A stretch of DNA of 64,000 bases, taken from positions 2,666,001-2,730,000 of the forward strand of contig NZ_QEKM01000001.1 of NCBI RefSeq assembly GCF_003096555.1. The letters run 5' to 3'. Below the pieces are notes generated by a model. It made no database searches, had not been told where the DNA came from, and saw only the letters and a program-made list of their open reading frames with translations. The position numbers and the translations under genes were made by a program. Source of the stretch: Simplicispira sp. 125 (GTDB taxonomy: Bacteria > Pseudomonadota > Gammaproteobacteria > Burkholderiales > Burkholderiaceae_C). Of the stretch, positions 48,536-59,024 are shown one piece after another. How positions within the stretch are numbered: position 1 is the first letter of the stretch; each line of letters opens with the position of its first letter.

Positions 48536-50404
48536 TCACAGCTCGATCTTGGAGCCTAGCTCGACCACTGCGTTGTTGGGCAGGTTCAGAAAGTCTGCCG
48601 CCGCGCTGGCGTTGCGGTGCATCTGGGCAAACAGCTTTTCGCGCCATGGCGCCATGCCGCCGCCAATCGACGGGATGACCGTATCGCGCGAAAGGAAATA
48701 GCTGGTGGTCATGGGCTCGACTTCGCAGCCGCGCCCACGCAGCAGTTGCAGGGCGCGCGGCACATCGGGGTCGTTCTTGAAACCGTAATGGATCACCACT
48801 TGCCAGCAGTCGTGCCCCAACGATTCGACCTGCAGGCGCTTATCCAGCCCGATCCAGGGAACCTCATGGTTTTGCACCGTCACAAACAGGTTCTGGCGGT
48901 GCAGTACCTTGTTGTGCTTGAGGTTGTGCAACAGGGCATTGGGCACCGCACCATGCTCGGAGCTCAGGAACACAGCGGTTCCGTCGACCCGCGTCGGCGG
49001 GCTGATGAAAACCGAATCGAGAAAGCTGACCAGATCGATCGCGTCGGAGCGCAATTTGTCGTTCAGCAGATAACGGCCCCGCTTCCAGGTCATCATCAAT
49101 GTGAAGACCGCGCCGCCAATCAGCAGCGGGAACCACCCGCCCTGGAACAATTTGAGCAGGTTGGAGCTGAAAAACGCGAGATCGACGATAAAAAAGCAAC
49201 CCGTGGCGGCCACACACAGCGCCAGCGGATAGTTCCAGCGATAGCGCAGCACGAAGAAGGTCAGCACGGTGGTGATCAGCATGTCCAGCGTGACGGCGAT
49301 GCCATAGGCGGCTGCCAGATTACTGGACGAGCGGAACATCACCACGGCCAGCACGATGGCGACAAACAAGCCCCAGTTGACAAACGGTATGTAGATTTGC
49401 CCGGTATCGCGCACGCTGGTGTGCTGCACGTTCAGACGTGGCAGATAACCCAGCTGGATCACTTGTTTGGTCACACTGAAGGCACCGGTAATCAGGGCCT
49501 GCGAGGCAATCACCGTCGCCATGGTGGCCAATACCACCAGCGGCACCAGCGCCCAGTCCGGGGCCATCATGTAGAACGGGTTCTTCACCGCTTCGGGGTT
49601 GGCCAGCAGCAGCGCACCCTGGCCAAAGTAATTGAGCGTGAGAGAAGGCATCACCACGGCGAACCAGGCCATGCGGATGGGTTTTTTTCCGAAATGGCCC
49701 AGGTCGGCATACAAGGCCTCGGCGCCCGTCACACACAGTACCACGGCCCCAAGGATGATGAAACTCGTTCCCGGGTTGTAGAAAATGAAACCTATTGCAT
49801 GGTGAGGGCTCAGCGCCCACAGGATTTCGGGGTGGCCAATGATGTGCGAGACCCCCAGAGCCGAAATGCACAGCATCCACACCAGCGTGATCGGCCCGAA
49901 AAAACGGCCAATACCGCCCGTACCCCGCTTTTGCACCACAAAAAGGCAGAACAGCACCAGCAGTGTCAGAGGCAGAACGAACTGGGTGAAATGCGGGGAA
50001 ACCACCTCCAGCCCTTCCACCGCCGACAAAACCGAGATGGCCGGGGTGATGACGCCATCACCATAGAACAGCGAAGTGCCAAAAATACCCATGGCCAGCA
50101 GGGCACTGCGCAGGCGGGGCTTGTCCTTCACCGCCTGCGACGCCAGCGCCAGCATGGCCACCAGCCCGCCCTCGCCATTGTTGTCGGCCCGCAGCACCAG
50201 TACCACGTACTTGATGGACACGATGACGGTCAACGTCCAGAACAGGATCGACAGAATGCCGTAGATGTTGGCCTGCGTGAAAGGCACGTGGCCTGAGGCA
50301 AAGACCTCTTTGAGTGCATACAGCACACTGGTGCCGATATCGCCATAGACGACACCGATGGCAGCCAGAGTGAGCGCTGCCGCAGAAGATTTTGTGTGCT
50401 GCAC
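48536..50404 (-). CDS. kup: Low-affinity potassium transporter Kup
   Basis: 622 residues from a GTG at 50404, the length of E. coli Kup; AGGGGA lies five to six bases upstream. An ATG 12 codons earlier is possible but lacks an SD. The first helix [27 protein letters not shown] is the Kup signature, about 12 helices follow and a cytoplasmic C-terminal domain ends it. It imports K+ with protons. The stretch 50405-50557 before gshA has no gene. Confidence 0.95.
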   Translation of the reverse strand: MQHTKSSAAALTLAAIGVVYGDIGTSVLYALKEVFASGHVPFTQANIYGILSILFWTLTVIVSIKYVVLVLRADNNGEGGLVAMLALASQAVKDKPRLRSALLAMGIFGTSLFYGDGVITPAISVLSAVEGLEVVSPHFTQFVLPLTLLVLFCLFVVQKRGTGGIGRFFGPITLVWMLCISALGVSHIIGHPEILWALSPHHAIGFIFYNPGTSFIILGAVVLCVTGAEALYADLGHFGKKPIRMAWFAVVMPSLTLNYFGQGALLLANPEAVKNPFYMMAPDWALVPLVVLATMATVIASQALITGAFSVTKQVIQLGYLPRLNVQHTSVRDTGQIYIPFVNWGLFVAIVLAVVMFRSSSNLAAAYGIAVTLDMLITTVLTFFVLRYRWNYPLALCVAATGCFFIVDLAFFSSNLLKLFQGGWFPLLIGGAVFTLMMTWKRGRYLLNDKLRSDAIDLVSFLDSVFISPPTRVDGTAVFLSSEHGAVPNALLHNLKHNKVLHRQNLFVTVQNHEVPWIGLDKRLQVESLGHDCWQVVIHYGFKNDPDVPRALQLLRGRGCEVEPMTTSYFLSRDTVIPSIGGGMAPWREKLFAQMHRNASAAADFLNLPNNAVVELGSKIEL

Positions 50405-50557
50405 TGATTTCCCCTGCCTGCCGGGCGGACAGGGTTCCATGAACCTGAGAGGGCTTATTCTGCGCTCCCAGGCCCCGCCCCTCCGGTGTGTGCGGAACCA
50501 TTCACCCCGCAAAATTACAATTTGTTGCGTCGCAACAACTGAACGCGACCGCCCCGC

Positions 50558-51853
50558 TCAGTCGTAAATTTCGGCGTCCGGGTTGGTTGCTTCCAGCTCG
50601 TAGCTTGCGGCCAGCATGGCCAGGCGCGCCACCACACCATACATATAGAAGCGGTTGGGCGCACTGGCCCCGGGGCGTACACCGCGCTGCGGCAGGTGAT
50701 TGCTGTGGTCAAACGCCAGCGGCACAAAATCGGCGCCTGGCGCGTTGAGGTTCTCGTCCACGCCCCGGTCAGCGTGCACACGGTAGAAGCCCCCCACCAC
50801 GTAACGGTCCATCATGTAAACCACGGGCTCGGCCACGGCGTCGTGCATGCGCTCCTGGGTCAGCACGCCTTCCTGAACGATGACGTCATGCACGGGCTGC
50901 CCGTCCTTGATCACCGCCACCATGTTCTTGGCTTTGGGGTTGAGCGCTTGCAGCTCCTTGGCATCGTGCACCGTCATCACGCCCATGCCATGGGTGCCGT
51001 TATCAGCCTTGACCACCACAAACGGTTTTTCGTGGATGCCGTATTCCTTGTACTTGCGCCGGATCTTGCCGAGCAGCGCGTCCACCTGGGCCTGCAACCC
51101 TTCCATCCCGGTATCGGCTGCGAAATCGACCTCTCCACATTTGGCAAACATCGGGTTGATGAGCCACGGATCGATACCCAGCAGTTTGCCAAAGCGTTTG
51201 GACACCTCTTCATAGCTGCGAAAGTGGTTGCTTTTGCGCCGCACAGACCAGCCCGCATGCAACGGTGGCAGCAGGTATTGTTCGTGCAAGTCTTCCAAAA
51301 TGCCCGGTGCACCGGCCGACAGGTCGTTATTGAGCAGGATGGTGCAGGGGTCGAAGTTCTTGAGCTCCAGGCGCCCGCGGGTGCGCACCACGGGTTCGAG
51401 CGTAATGGACTCGCCACTGGGCAACTCGATCACGGTGTTCTTCTTGACCTCGGGGCTGATGGAGCCCACGCGCACATTCAAACCGGCCATATTGAAGATG
51501 CGCTGCAACTGCACCAGGTTTTCCAAATAGACGCTGTTGCGCGTGTGGTTCTCGGGAATGATCAGCAGGTTGCGTGCCTCGGGGCAGATCTTCTCGATAG
51601 CCGCCATGGCCGCCTGCACTGCCAAAGGCAGCATCTCGGGCGTCAGGTGGTTCCAGCCCCCGGGAAACAGGTTGGTATCGACCGGCGCCAGCTTGAACCC
51701 GGCGTTACGGATGTCCACCGAGGTGTAGAACGGCGGCGTATGCTCCATCCACTCCAGCCGGAACCAGCGCTCTGTGGCGGGCATGGAGTCGATGATGCGC
51801 TGTTCAAGCTCGTTGATGGGCCCGGTGAGGGCCGTGATGAGGTTCGGGACCAT
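50558..51853 (-). CDS. gshA: Glutamate-cysteine ligase (beta/gamma-proteobacterial type)
   Basis: 431 residues of the GshA type first recognised in Acidithiobacillus, distinct from E. coli GshA. Segments TSVDIRNAGFKLAPVDTNLFPGGWNHL and PFVVVKADNGTHGMGVMTV (ATP-grasp-like glycine-rich loop) and PNRFYMYGVVARLAMLA are characteristic. It makes gamma-glutamylcysteine, the first step of glutathione synthesis. It begins 95 bases after trkH on the same strand. Confidence 0.9.
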   Translation of the reverse strand: MVPNLITALTGPINELEQRIIDSMPATERWFRLEWMEHTPPFYTSVDIRNAGFKLAPVDTNLFPGGWNHLTPEMLPLAVQAAMAAIEKICPEARNLLIIPENHTRNSVYLENLVQLQRIFNMAGLNVRVGSISPEVKKNTVIELPSGESITLEPVVRTRGRLELKNFDPCTILLNNDLSAGAPGILEDLHEQYLLPPLHAGWSVRRKSNHFRSYEEVSKRFGKLLGIDPWLINPMFAKCGEVDFAADTGMEGLQAQVDALLGKIRRKYKEYGIHEKPFVVVKADNGTHGMGVMTVHDAKELQALNPKAKNMVAVIKDGQPVHDVIVQEGVLTQERMHDAVAEPVVYMMDRYVVGGFYRVHADRGVDENLNAPGADFVPLAFDHSNHLPQRGVRPGASAPNRFYMYGVVARLAMLAASYELEATNPDAEIYD

Positions 51854-51947
51854 GGCTGCCTTGAATGACGCGGTTGGAGTCGATTGTAGGGACTTGCACA
51901 GCGCCTCCCAGACTTTTCAGAGTGCCACAGATGCCCATTTCTCAGCC

Positions 51948-53414
51948 TCAGCGCCGCCAAAACGCCGGCGTCAGCAGCGCCATAAAGCTCAAGATCTCCA
52001 GGCGCCCCAGCAGCATGCCCAGCGTACACACCCAGGTCTGGAAGTCGGTCAGCACCGTGTAGTTAGAGGTTGGCCCGACGATGCCCAGGCCCGGGCCGGT
52101 GCAGTTGACGCTGGCGATCACAGCGCTGAAGGCCGTCAGCGGGTCGAGGTCGGTCAGCATGAGCACCATGCTCAAAACGATGATGGTGCCACCATAGACC
52201 AGCATGAAGGCCATGACCGAAAAAATCATGCGGGGCTCTACCACCGCGCCGCCCAGACGCACGGGCTGCACTGCGTTCGGGTGCACCAGGCGCGTGAGTT
52301 CGCGGCGCGCCTGCTTGACCAGAATGAGCATGCGCACCATCTTGATGCCTCCGCCGGTCGAGCCGGCGCTGGTGGCCACGCCCGAGAGCATGAGCATGAA
52401 CACCGGCGCAAACACCGGCCAGGTCAGATAGTCCACCGTAGCATAACCCGTGGTGGTAGCCACCGAAACCACATGAAAAACGCCATGCCGCAGCGCCTCC
52501 AGCGGACCGTACACCCCCTTGGCCCACAACAGGGCGGCCACGAACAGGCCGCCGCCCAGCAGCGCGGTAAACGTGGCACGCATCTCCGGGTCCCGCCAAA
52601 AACCGTACCAGTGCCCCTTGCGCATGGCGACGAAATACAGCGCAAAATTGCAGCTCGCCAGCAGCATGAACACCAGCGCGATGCATTCCAGCAGCGGCGA
52701 CTGGAAGTGCGCAAAACTCGCATCGTGCGATGACAGCCCGCCCAGGCTCACCGTCGTGAACATGTGCATGGCGGCGTCGAGCGGCTCCATGCCGCCCAGC
52801 CAGTAGGCCAGCGCGCAGCCGAGCGAAAAGAAAAAATAAACCCCCCACAGCCCCTTGGCCGTTCCGGTCATGCGCGGCGTGAGCTTGGTGTCCTTGATGG
52901 GGCCAGCGGCTTCGGCCTTGAACAGCTGGGCGCCGCCCACGCCCAGCAGCGGCAGCACGGCCACGGCCAGGATCAGGATGCCCATGCCGCCGATCCACTG
53001 CAGGAAGGTGCGCCACACATTGACCGATACCGGCAAGCTGTCCAGGCCCGACAAAACAGTCGACCCGGTGGTCGTCAGGCCTGACACCGCCTCGAAATAG
53101 GCATGGGTGAAAGACAAGGGGCGTCCGACCGCGTCGCACGCCAGCATGAGCGGTATGGAGGCAAAAAGCGGCAGCAGCGCCCATACCAGCGACACCAGCA
53201 TCACGCCATGGCGCGGCTGCAACTCGCGTTTGTAGCGGCGCAGAAAAACCACCAGAGCCAGGCCCGCCAGCAACGTCACGCCCATGGACAGCGGGTAAAC
53301 CTGCCACACGCCATCCTGCCAGTACCAGGACACCGCCAGCGGCACGCCCATGGCCATGGCAAACAGCATGATCAGCATGCCCAGCACGCGCAGAACGGGA
53401 AAAACGTCGGTCAT
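51948..53414 (-). CDS. trkH: Potassium uptake protein TrkH
   Basis: 488 residues with four M1-P-M2 repeats; pore-loop segments include SGLTTTGSTVLSG, TVSLGGLSSHDASF, VATTTGYATVDY and VIASVNCTGPGLG, each with the selectivity glycine. It forms the K+ channel of the Trk system and is gated by TrkA, encoded 25 bases upstream. The gene overlaps nothing and is on the strand of the whole gsh-K+ block. Confidence 0.93.
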   Translation of the reverse strand: MTDVFPVLRVLGMLIMLFAMAMGVPLAVSWYWQDGVWQVYPLSMGVTLLAGLALVVFLRRYKRELQPRHGVMLVSLVWALLPLFASIPLMLACDAVGRPLSFTHAYFEAVSGLTTTGSTVLSGLDSLPVSVNVWRTFLQWIGGMGILILAVAVLPLLGVGGAQLFKAEAAGPIKDTKLTPRMTGTAKGLWGVYFFFSLGCALAYWLGGMEPLDAAMHMFTTVSLGGLSSHDASFAHFQSPLLECIALVFMLLASCNFALYFVAMRKGHWYGFWRDPEMRATFTALLGGGLFVAALLWAKGVYGPLEALRHGVFHVVSVATTTGYATVDYLTWPVFAPVFMLMLSGVATSAGSTGGGIKMVRMLILVKQARRELTRLVHPNAVQPVRLGGAVVEPRMIFSVMAFMLVYGGTIIVLSMVLMLTDLDPLTAFSAVIASVNCTGPGLGIVGPTSNYTVLTDFQTWVCTLGMLLGRLEILSFMALLTPAFWRR

Positions 53415-53439
53415 GGCACAAGCGCTGCGGACTGCAGCG

Positions 53440-54897
53440 TTAGAAGAACGTGGCGCTCACGCGGAAGAGTTTTTCCACATCCGGCACAAGGCGCTTGTGG
53501 GGCAGGAAGAAAACCACGTGGTCGTTGCTTTCGATCACCGTATGGCTGTGCGGAATGATGACCTCGGGCGGTACGCTCGGCGCACCGGGCAACACCTCGG
53601 CACCGGCTTCGGGCAAGCCGCGCACGATCAGCCCGATGTGCACGTCCTCGGGCAAGCGCAAGTCGCTCACCTTGCGCCCGATGACACGCGAGCTCTTGCG
53701 GTCGCCACGCGCCACGATCTCCAGCGCCTCGGCCACGCCGCGGCGCAGGCTGTGCACGGCCTGCACATCGCCCCGGCGCACATGCGCCAGCAGCTCGCCC
53801 AGCATGGCCTGCGCAGGGGACAGGGCAATGTCGATCTGCGTGCCATGCATCAGGTCGGCATAGCTGCGCCGGTTGATCAGCGCCAGCACGCGCTTGGCAC
53901 CCATGCGCTTGGCCAGCAGGCTGGACATGATGTTGTCCTCGTCGTCATCGGTGAGCGAGAGAAACAGGTCCACCTCTTCGATGCTCTCGCTCTCGAGCAG
54001 CTTCTCGTCAGTGGCATCACCCTGCAACACCAGCACATGCGAGGGCAGCGCAGAGGCCAGGTCGATACAGCGCTGCGGGTTGTCCTCAATCAGCTTGACG
54101 TGAAAGCGCCCCGGTTCGGCACCGAGCTTTTTCGCCAAGCGCAAACCTACATCGCCGCCACCGGCCACCATGATGCGGCGCACCGTGCGCGCCTGCTGGC
54201 CATTGCGGCGGTGCAGCGACGCCAACACAAAAGGCAGGTTCTCACGTGCGGCGAGCACAAACACTTCGTCACCGGGCTCGATGCGCGTGCTGCCGCTGCA
54301 CGGCACAAAACGGTCGGGCTCCTCCGGAAAGCGGCGGTAAATGGCCACCAGGCGCATGGCCACATCGGGCGTCGCTTCGCGCACCTCGCCAATGGTTTTG
54401 CCCACCATGGGTGCGCCCGCGACCGCGCGCGTGGCCACCAGGCAGGCCCGCCCGCCGGCAAACTCGCGCACCTGCATGGACTCGGGGTATTCGATGAGCT
54501 TGCTGATGTAGCGCGTGAGCGAAGCCTCGGGACAGATGATGCTGACAGCAAAGCCCTCGGGACCTGCCAGCGGTCCGGCGGCATCAAACCCCGACGAGCG
54601 CACGCGCGCAATGCGCGTGGGGATGTTGAACAACAGTTGCCCCACCTTGCAGCACACCAGATTGGTCTCGTCCTGCGCTGCGCAGGCAATCAGGATGTCG
54701 GTGTCCTTGGCGCCAGCCTCGGCCAGCACCGCAGGGTCAATGCCGTTGCCCACCACGCCGCGCAGATCCAGGTGGGCTTCAAGCTCGCGCAGGCGGTCGG
54801 CATCGGTGTCGATGACGGTGATGTCGTTGCGCTCGGACACCAGGCTTTCGGCCACGCTTTGGCCCACGCGGCCCGCCCCCAGAATGATGATTTTCAT
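53440..54897 (-). CDS. trkA: Trk potassium system NAD-binding regulator TrkA
   Basis: 485 residues: two RCK units, each with a Rossmann fold (first GAGRVGQSVAESL near residue 7; second VAGGGDVGLRLAKKL near 238) followed by TrkA-C domains. It binds NAD(H)/ATP and regulates TrkH from the cytoplasm. The spacing of 25 bases to trkH and 34 from proA suggests one operon. Confidence 0.95.
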   Translation of the reverse strand: MKIIILGAGRVGQSVAESLVSERNDITVIDTDADRLRELEAHLDLRGVVGNGIDPAVLAEAGAKDTDILIACAAQDETNLVCCKVGQLLFNIPTRIARVRSSGFDAAGPLAGPEGFAVSIICPEASLTRYISKLIEYPESMQVREFAGGRACLVATRAVAGAPMVGKTIGEVREATPDVAMRLVAIYRRFPEEPDRFVPCSGSTRIEPGDEVFVLAARENLPFVLASLHRRNGQQARTVRRIMVAGGGDVGLRLAKKLGAEPGRFHVKLIEDNPQRCIDLASALPSHVLVLQGDATDEKLLESESIEEVDLFLSLTDDDEDNIMSSLLAKRMGAKRVLALINRRSYADLMHGTQIDIALSPAQAMLGELLAHVRRGDVQAVHSLRRGVAEALEIVARGDRKSSRVIGRKVSDLRLPEDVHIGLIVRGLPEAGAEVLPGAPSVPPEVIIPHSHTVIESNDHVVFFLPHKRLVPDVEKLFRVSATFF

Positions 54898-54931
54898 GGT
54901 GCGTCAGGCGCAATGTAAGCGTGGCGCACGC

Positions 54932-56212
54932 TCAGGCACGCACTTCGCCTTCGCCCAGCACAACGTATTTGAGCGAGGTCAGGCCTTCGATCCCCACAGG
55001 CCCGCGCGCATGGAATTTGTCGGTGCTGATGCCGATCTCGGCGCCCAGCCCGTATTCAAAACCATCGGCAAAGCGCGTGCTGGCGTTGACGATCACGCTG
55101 CTGGAATCCACCTCGCGCAAAAACTGCTGGGCATGCCTGTGGTCAGAGGTGAGGATGGCCTCGGTGTGGTGGCTGCTGTACTGGTTGATGTGGTCAATGG
55201 CTTCCTGAACGCCCGCCACCACGCGGATGGAGATGATGGGCGCGAGGTATTCCTCAGACCAGTCCTGCTCGGTGGCATCGACCAGTTTCGCTCCCGAAAC
55301 AGGAGCTAACAGCGCCCTGCTTTCGGCGCAAACCCGCATTTCCACCCCTTTTTCCGCGAAGATGCTGCCGATGCGGGGCAGGAATGCCGCGGCCACGCCG
55401 CGCGCCACCAGCAGGCTTTCGCTGGCGTTGCAGGGGCTGTATTTCTGGGTCTTGGCGTTGTCGGCTACGCGCACGGCCATGTCGAGGTCACAGGGGTCGT
55501 CCACATAGGTGTGGCAGTTGCCGTCCAGGTGTTTGATGACGGGCACTTTGGCGTCCGCGCTGATGCGCTCGATCAAACCCTTGCCACCGCGCGGAATGAT
55601 CACATCCACATACTGCGGCAGGGTGATGAGTTGGCCCACCACTGCGCGGTCGGTGGTCTGCACCAGTTGCACGGCATCCTGCGGCAAACCCGCCTCGGCC
55701 AGCGCCTGCTGCACCAACCGGGCCAGCGCCTTGTTGGAGTCGATCGCCTCGGAGCCGCCACGCAGGATGCAGGCATTGCCACTCTTGATCGACAAGCTGG
55801 CCGCCTCGATGGTGACGTTGGGACGGCTCTCGAAAATCATGCCGAACACACCAATCGGCACGCGCATCTGGCCCACGCGGATGCCGCTGGGCTGCTGTTT
55901 CATGCCGATGATCTCGCCAATGATGTCGGGCATGGCGGCCAACTGCTCGCAGCCCTGGGCGCAGGTCTCCAGCACCTGGGGTGTGAGCTTGAGGCGGTCC
56001 ACCAGGGGCTCGGCCAGGCCGGCGGCGCGGGCGCGCTCCAGGTCACGCGCGTTGTCCTGCTGCAGCGCCGGGGTTTGTTCGCGCAGCAAGCGCGCCAGCG
56101 CACGCAGCGCTTTGTTTTTGATAGCTGCTGGCGCTTTAGCCATAAGGGCTGAAGCCACTTTTGCCTGCAAACCGAGGGTCTGGGTGTATTCGGAGACGTT
56201 GAGGGCGTTCAT
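54932..56212 (-). CDS. proA: Gamma-glutamyl phosphate reductase
   Basis: 426 residues (E. coli 417). The catalytic Cys is in [22 protein letters not shown]-site segments [20 protein letters not shown] and GGSEAIDSN are present, and [17 protein letters not shown] is the conserved middle. It reduces glutamyl-5-phosphate to the semialdehyde in proline synthesis. Residues about 17-32 are encoded by a palindromic repeat-like sequence (56114-56163). A weaker resemblance near 55299-55330 (AGCTAACAGCGC) may be another. Confidence 0.94.
   Translation of the reverse strand: MNALNVSEYTQTLGLQAKVASALMAKAPAAIKNKALRALARLLREQTPALQQDNARDLERARAAGLAEPLVDRLKLTPQVLETCAQGCEQLAAMPDIIGEIIGMKQQPSGIRVGQMRVPIGVFGMIFESRPNVTIEAASLSIKSGNACILRGGSEAIDSNKALARLVQQALAEAGLPQDAVQLVQTTDRAVVGQLITLPQYVDVIIPRGGKGLIERISADAKVPVIKHLDGNCHTYVDDPCDLDMAVRVADNAKTQKYSPCNASESLLVARGVAAAFLPRIGSIFAEKGVEMRVCAESRALLAPVSGAKLVDATEQDWSEEYLAPIISIRVVAGVQEAIDHINQYSSHHTEAILTSDHRHAQQFLREVDSSSVIVNASTRFADGFEYGLGAEIGISTDKFHARGPVGIEGLTSLKYVVLGEGEVRA
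56114..56163 (+). repeat. Degenerate short palindromic repeat in the 5' part of proA
   Basis: GTTTTTGATAGCTGCTGGCG, then CTTTAGCCATAAGGGCTGAAGCCACTTTT. Block order GATAGCT, GCGCTT, AAGGGCT, AGCC equals that of the intergenic copies. Read on the minus strand it encodes [15 protein letters not shown] in frame. Confidence 0.55.
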
Positions 56213-56428
56213 GCCTGGATTCTGCCGCAGTTAGCGCCCGCGCAACGCCTGGCCCACGCCTTCCCTACAAGCCGGGCGAGAACCGGTGCCTTATTCACCC
56301 TGGGCGCACGCCCAGCGCCTCCTCCTACGCCGTGGTGCGTTCACCGCTGACAGACGAATCGCGGCACAGAACTAGCATGGAAAGCTCACTGGCAAGCTGT
56401 TTTGCCATCCCTTTACAGGAGATTTCCC

Positions 56429-56638
56429 ATGAGCGTAGCCAAGGTCATTGAAGTCAGCGCCACCAGCGCCAAGAGTTTTGAAGATGCCATCAACCAGGGC
56501 ATCGCCCGCGCCTGCGACAGCGTGAAAAACGTGCGCGGCGCCTGGATCAAGGAGCAGAAAGTGTCCGTAGAAGACGGCCGCATCACCTCGTATCGCGTGA
56601 ACATGCAAGTGACGTTTGTCGTGGGCGACGGCAAATAA
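56429..56638 (+). CDS. Dodecin flavoprotein
   Basis: 69 residues, beginning MSVAKVIEVSATSAKSFEDAI, full dodecin length. The flavin-stacking Trp is in VRGAWIKEQKVSVEDGRI. Twelve subunits form a hollow sphere that stores riboflavin, FMN or CoA. AGGAG lies eight bases before the ATG. The 216 bases upstream to proA hold its promoter, with no other gene; a GCCCGCG/CGCGGGC hairpin after the stop (56652-56679) may act as a weak terminator. Confidence 0.93.
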   Translation: MSVAKVIEVSATSAKSFEDAINQGIARACDSVKNVRGAWIKEQKVSVEDGRITSYRVNMQVTFVVGDGK

Positions 56639-56702
56639 GTTCGCCCTGTGCCCGCGCAGCTTGTATGGGTCGCGGGCGACTCACACCAGCGCGTGTCACC
56701 CA

Positions 56703-57752
56703 CTAACCGCGACAGGTTTTACCCAGCTGCATTGCCAACCGCTGCAACGCCTGCCAGGGCTGCGTCGGCCAGTCGGGCTGCTTGAGGCCCTTGACGATGC
56801 CGTCCACCAGGTGGGCCGATTGCAGCAGGCGCGCCAACGCGGCGTCGCCCACGCGCGGCAGGATGCGTTCGTACAGGCGCTCCTTGGTGCCCCAGATGCG
56901 GTTTTCCCGCAGGGCCATGGGCAAGGGGCGGCCTGCGTTCATGGCATCTTTCACGCGCTTCAAGGCGCGAATATCCTCGGCCAGAGCCCAGTGCACCAGC
57001 ACCGGCGCTTCGCCCTCGGCTTCCAGGCCATCGAGCATGCGCTGCACGCGCAGCACCTGGCCCGCCAGCACCGCCTCGGAGAGCTTGAAAACGTCGTAGC
57101 GCGCTACGTTGAGCACGGCCGCCTCCACCTGCGCCTGCGAGAGCTCGCCCGGCGGATGCAGCAGGCCCAGCTTGCTGATCTCCTGGTGCGCCGCCAGCAG
57201 GTTGCCTTCCACCCGGTCGGCAAAAAACTGCAGCGTGCGCTGGCCCTCTTCTCCCGCCGCCACGCGCTGGCCCTGCACGCCCAGGCGCTGGGCAATCCAC
57301 TGCGGCAGCGCACCGCGCTCGATGGGGTCGATCTGCACCGCCACCCCCGCAGCGTCGAGCGCGCCAAACCAGGCGCCCGTTTTGGTCGCCTTGTCGAGCC
57401 TGGGCAGTTGCACCACGGTGAGCGTGCTGTCGTTGCCCCGCGCGCCTTCAGCGATCTGCTGCAGCGCCACACTGCCATCCTTGCCGGGCTTGCCCGAGGG
57501 GATGCGGATTTCGATGATCTGCCGGTCGGCGAACAGGCTCAGACTGCCGCCCGCCGCCAGCACCGCGCTCCAGTCGAAATGCGCGCCCGCCACGGTGAAG
57601 CTGCTGCGTTCGGTGTAGCCCTGGGCGCGTGCGGCGGAGCGAATGGCATCCGCTGCCTCTTGCTGCAACAGGGCTTCGTCGCCATGCAGCACATACAGCG
57701 GCGCAAGGCCGCGTTGCAGCTGTGCGGTCAGTTGGGCCAGGGCGACTTGCAT
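56703..57752 (-). CDS. holA: DNA polymerase III subunit delta
   Basis: 349 residues. N-terminal APLYVLHGDEALLQQEAADAIR is the degenerate Walker region of HolA; the middle FFADRVEGNLLAAHQEISKLGLL and the C-terminal LQSAHLVDGIVKG are conserved. It opens the beta clamp in the clamp loader. In beta-proteobacteria holA usually follows lptE directly; here 2.2 kb with two opposite-strand genes separate them. Confidence 0.92.
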   Translation of the reverse strand: MQVALAQLTAQLQRGLAPLYVLHGDEALLQQEAADAIRSAARAQGYTERSSFTVAGAHFDWSAVLAAGGSLSLFADRQIIEIRIPSGKPGKDGSVALQQIAEGARGNDSTLTVVQLPRLDKATKTGAWFGALDAAGVAVQIDPIERGALPQWIAQRLGVQGQRVAAGEEGQRTLQFFADRVEGNLLAAHQEISKLGLLHPPGELSQAQVEAAVLNVARYDVFKLSEAVLAGQVLRVQRMLDGLEAEGEAPVLVHWALAEDIRALKRVKDAMNAGRPLPMALRENRIWGTKERLYERILPRVGDAALARLLQSAHLVDGIVKGLKQPDWPTQPWQALQRLAMQLGKTCRG

Positions 57753-57944
57753 GGGCGGCAGTGTATCGCCCCGCCCTGGTGCGGCCAGTGCACTCGGCCC
57801 CTCAGCAGCGCCCTTGATTGCGCATAGCGCTATTTTTCACTGGCAAAGTGCATTGCATCCTGCAGTAATTGCACAATTTTCTCACTTTTCTTTGGCCGCG
57901 CCCTTGCGGAGAATTCTCTGCATACACAAGATAAGGAGACCATC

Positions 57945-59024
57945 ATGGTGAATTTCATGGGCGTAAACAGCGTACGCGAACTGGTGCAGCACGTCGGGTT
58001 GGCACATTTCTTGGAGCAACTGGTGGAGGCCATGGACAGCGACTACCGGCGCTGGGAGCAGTTCGACAAATCGGCGCGGCACGCCATTCACTCCCCCGTC
58101 GGAGTGATCGAACTCATGCCCACCAGCGACGGGCACCTGTACTGCTTCAAGTATGTCAACGGCCACCCCAAGAACACGGCCGAGGGCTTGCTCACCGTCA
58201 CGGCCTTTGGTGTACTGGCCGATGTGGACACCGGCTACCCGCTGCTGGTGTCCGAACTCACGCTGACCACCGCACTGCGCACCGCCGCCATGTCGGTGCT
58301 GGCCGCGCGCCACCTGGCCCGGCAGGACAGCCGCACCATGGCGCTGATCGGCAATGGCGCGCAAAGCGAGTTCCAGGCGCTGGCTTTCTATCACCTGCAG
58401 GGCATCCGCCAACTGCGCCTGTTCGACACAGACCCCGGAGCCAGCGCAAAACTCGAACGCAACCTAACGCGCCTGGACCTGCCGGACCTGCAGATCGTGC
58501 GCTGCGCATCGGTGCAGGAGGCCGTGCGCGGCAGCGACATCGTGACCACGGTCACCGCCGACAAGCGCAACGCCACCATCTTGCTGCCCGAGATGATCGA
58601 GGCGGGCATGCACCTCAATGCCGTGGGTGGCGACTGCCCTGGCAAGACCGAACTGCACGAAGGCATCCTGCGCCGCAGCGACGCCCTTGTGGTGGTCGAG
58701 TACGAACCCCAATCGCGCGTCGAGGGCGAAATCCAGCAATTGCCCGCCGACTTTGCCGTGACCGAGTTCACCCGCGTGCTGCGCGGCACAGCACCAGGTC
58801 GGCGCACGGGGCAGGAGGTGACGGTTTTTGATTCAGTCGGTTTTGCACTGGAGGATTTCTCGGCCCTGCGCACACTGCACGCGCTGCTGCAACAATACCC
58901 GCACCTGGCGACCCCCATTGATTTGGTGCCAGAGATGCAAGACCCCAAGGACCTGTTCGGCGTGCTGCACGGCGCGGCCCGCCAGGCCCCCACCCCCGCC
59001 CATCCGGAGGCCCTGCCCGCATGA
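57945..59024 (+). CDS. Ornithine cyclodeaminase
   Basis: 359 residues of the OCD/mu-crystallin family. The Rossmann loop MALIGNGAQSEFQALAF (about residue 128), the substrate-side LTVTAFGVLADVDTG and HLNAVGGDCPGKTELH are those of true ornithine cyclodeaminases. It converts ornithine to proline and ammonia with bound NAD. AAGGAGA precedes the ATG. The four-base overlap with the arginase gene forms an arginine-to-proline route. The 192 bases between it and holA must hold the divergent promoters. Confidence 0.92.
   Translation: MVNFMGVNSVRELVQHVGLAHFLEQLVEAMDSDYRRWEQFDKSARHAIHSPVGVIELMPTSDGHLYCFKYVNGHPKNTAEGLLTVTAFGVLADVDTGYPLLVSELTLTTALRTAAMSVLAARHLARQDSRTMALIGNGAQSEFQALAFYHLQGIRQLRLFDTDPGASAKLERNLTRLDLPDLQIVRCASVQEAVRGSDIVTTVTADKRNATILLPEMIEAGMHLNAVGGDCPGKTELHEGILRRSDALVVVEYEPQSRVEGEIQQLPADFAVTEFTRVLRGTAPGRRTGQEVTVFDSVGFALEDFSALRTLHALLQQYPHLATPIDLVPEMQDPKDLFGVLHGAARQAPTPAHPEALPA

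Noticed and set aside
48617..50296. 559-codon plus-strand frame opposite kup
   Set aside because: His/Gln-rich antisense translation of a clear transporter gene.
53350..54918. 522-codon plus-strand frame opposite trkA
   Set aside because: Antisense shadow; TrkA on the other strand has both Rossmann motifs.
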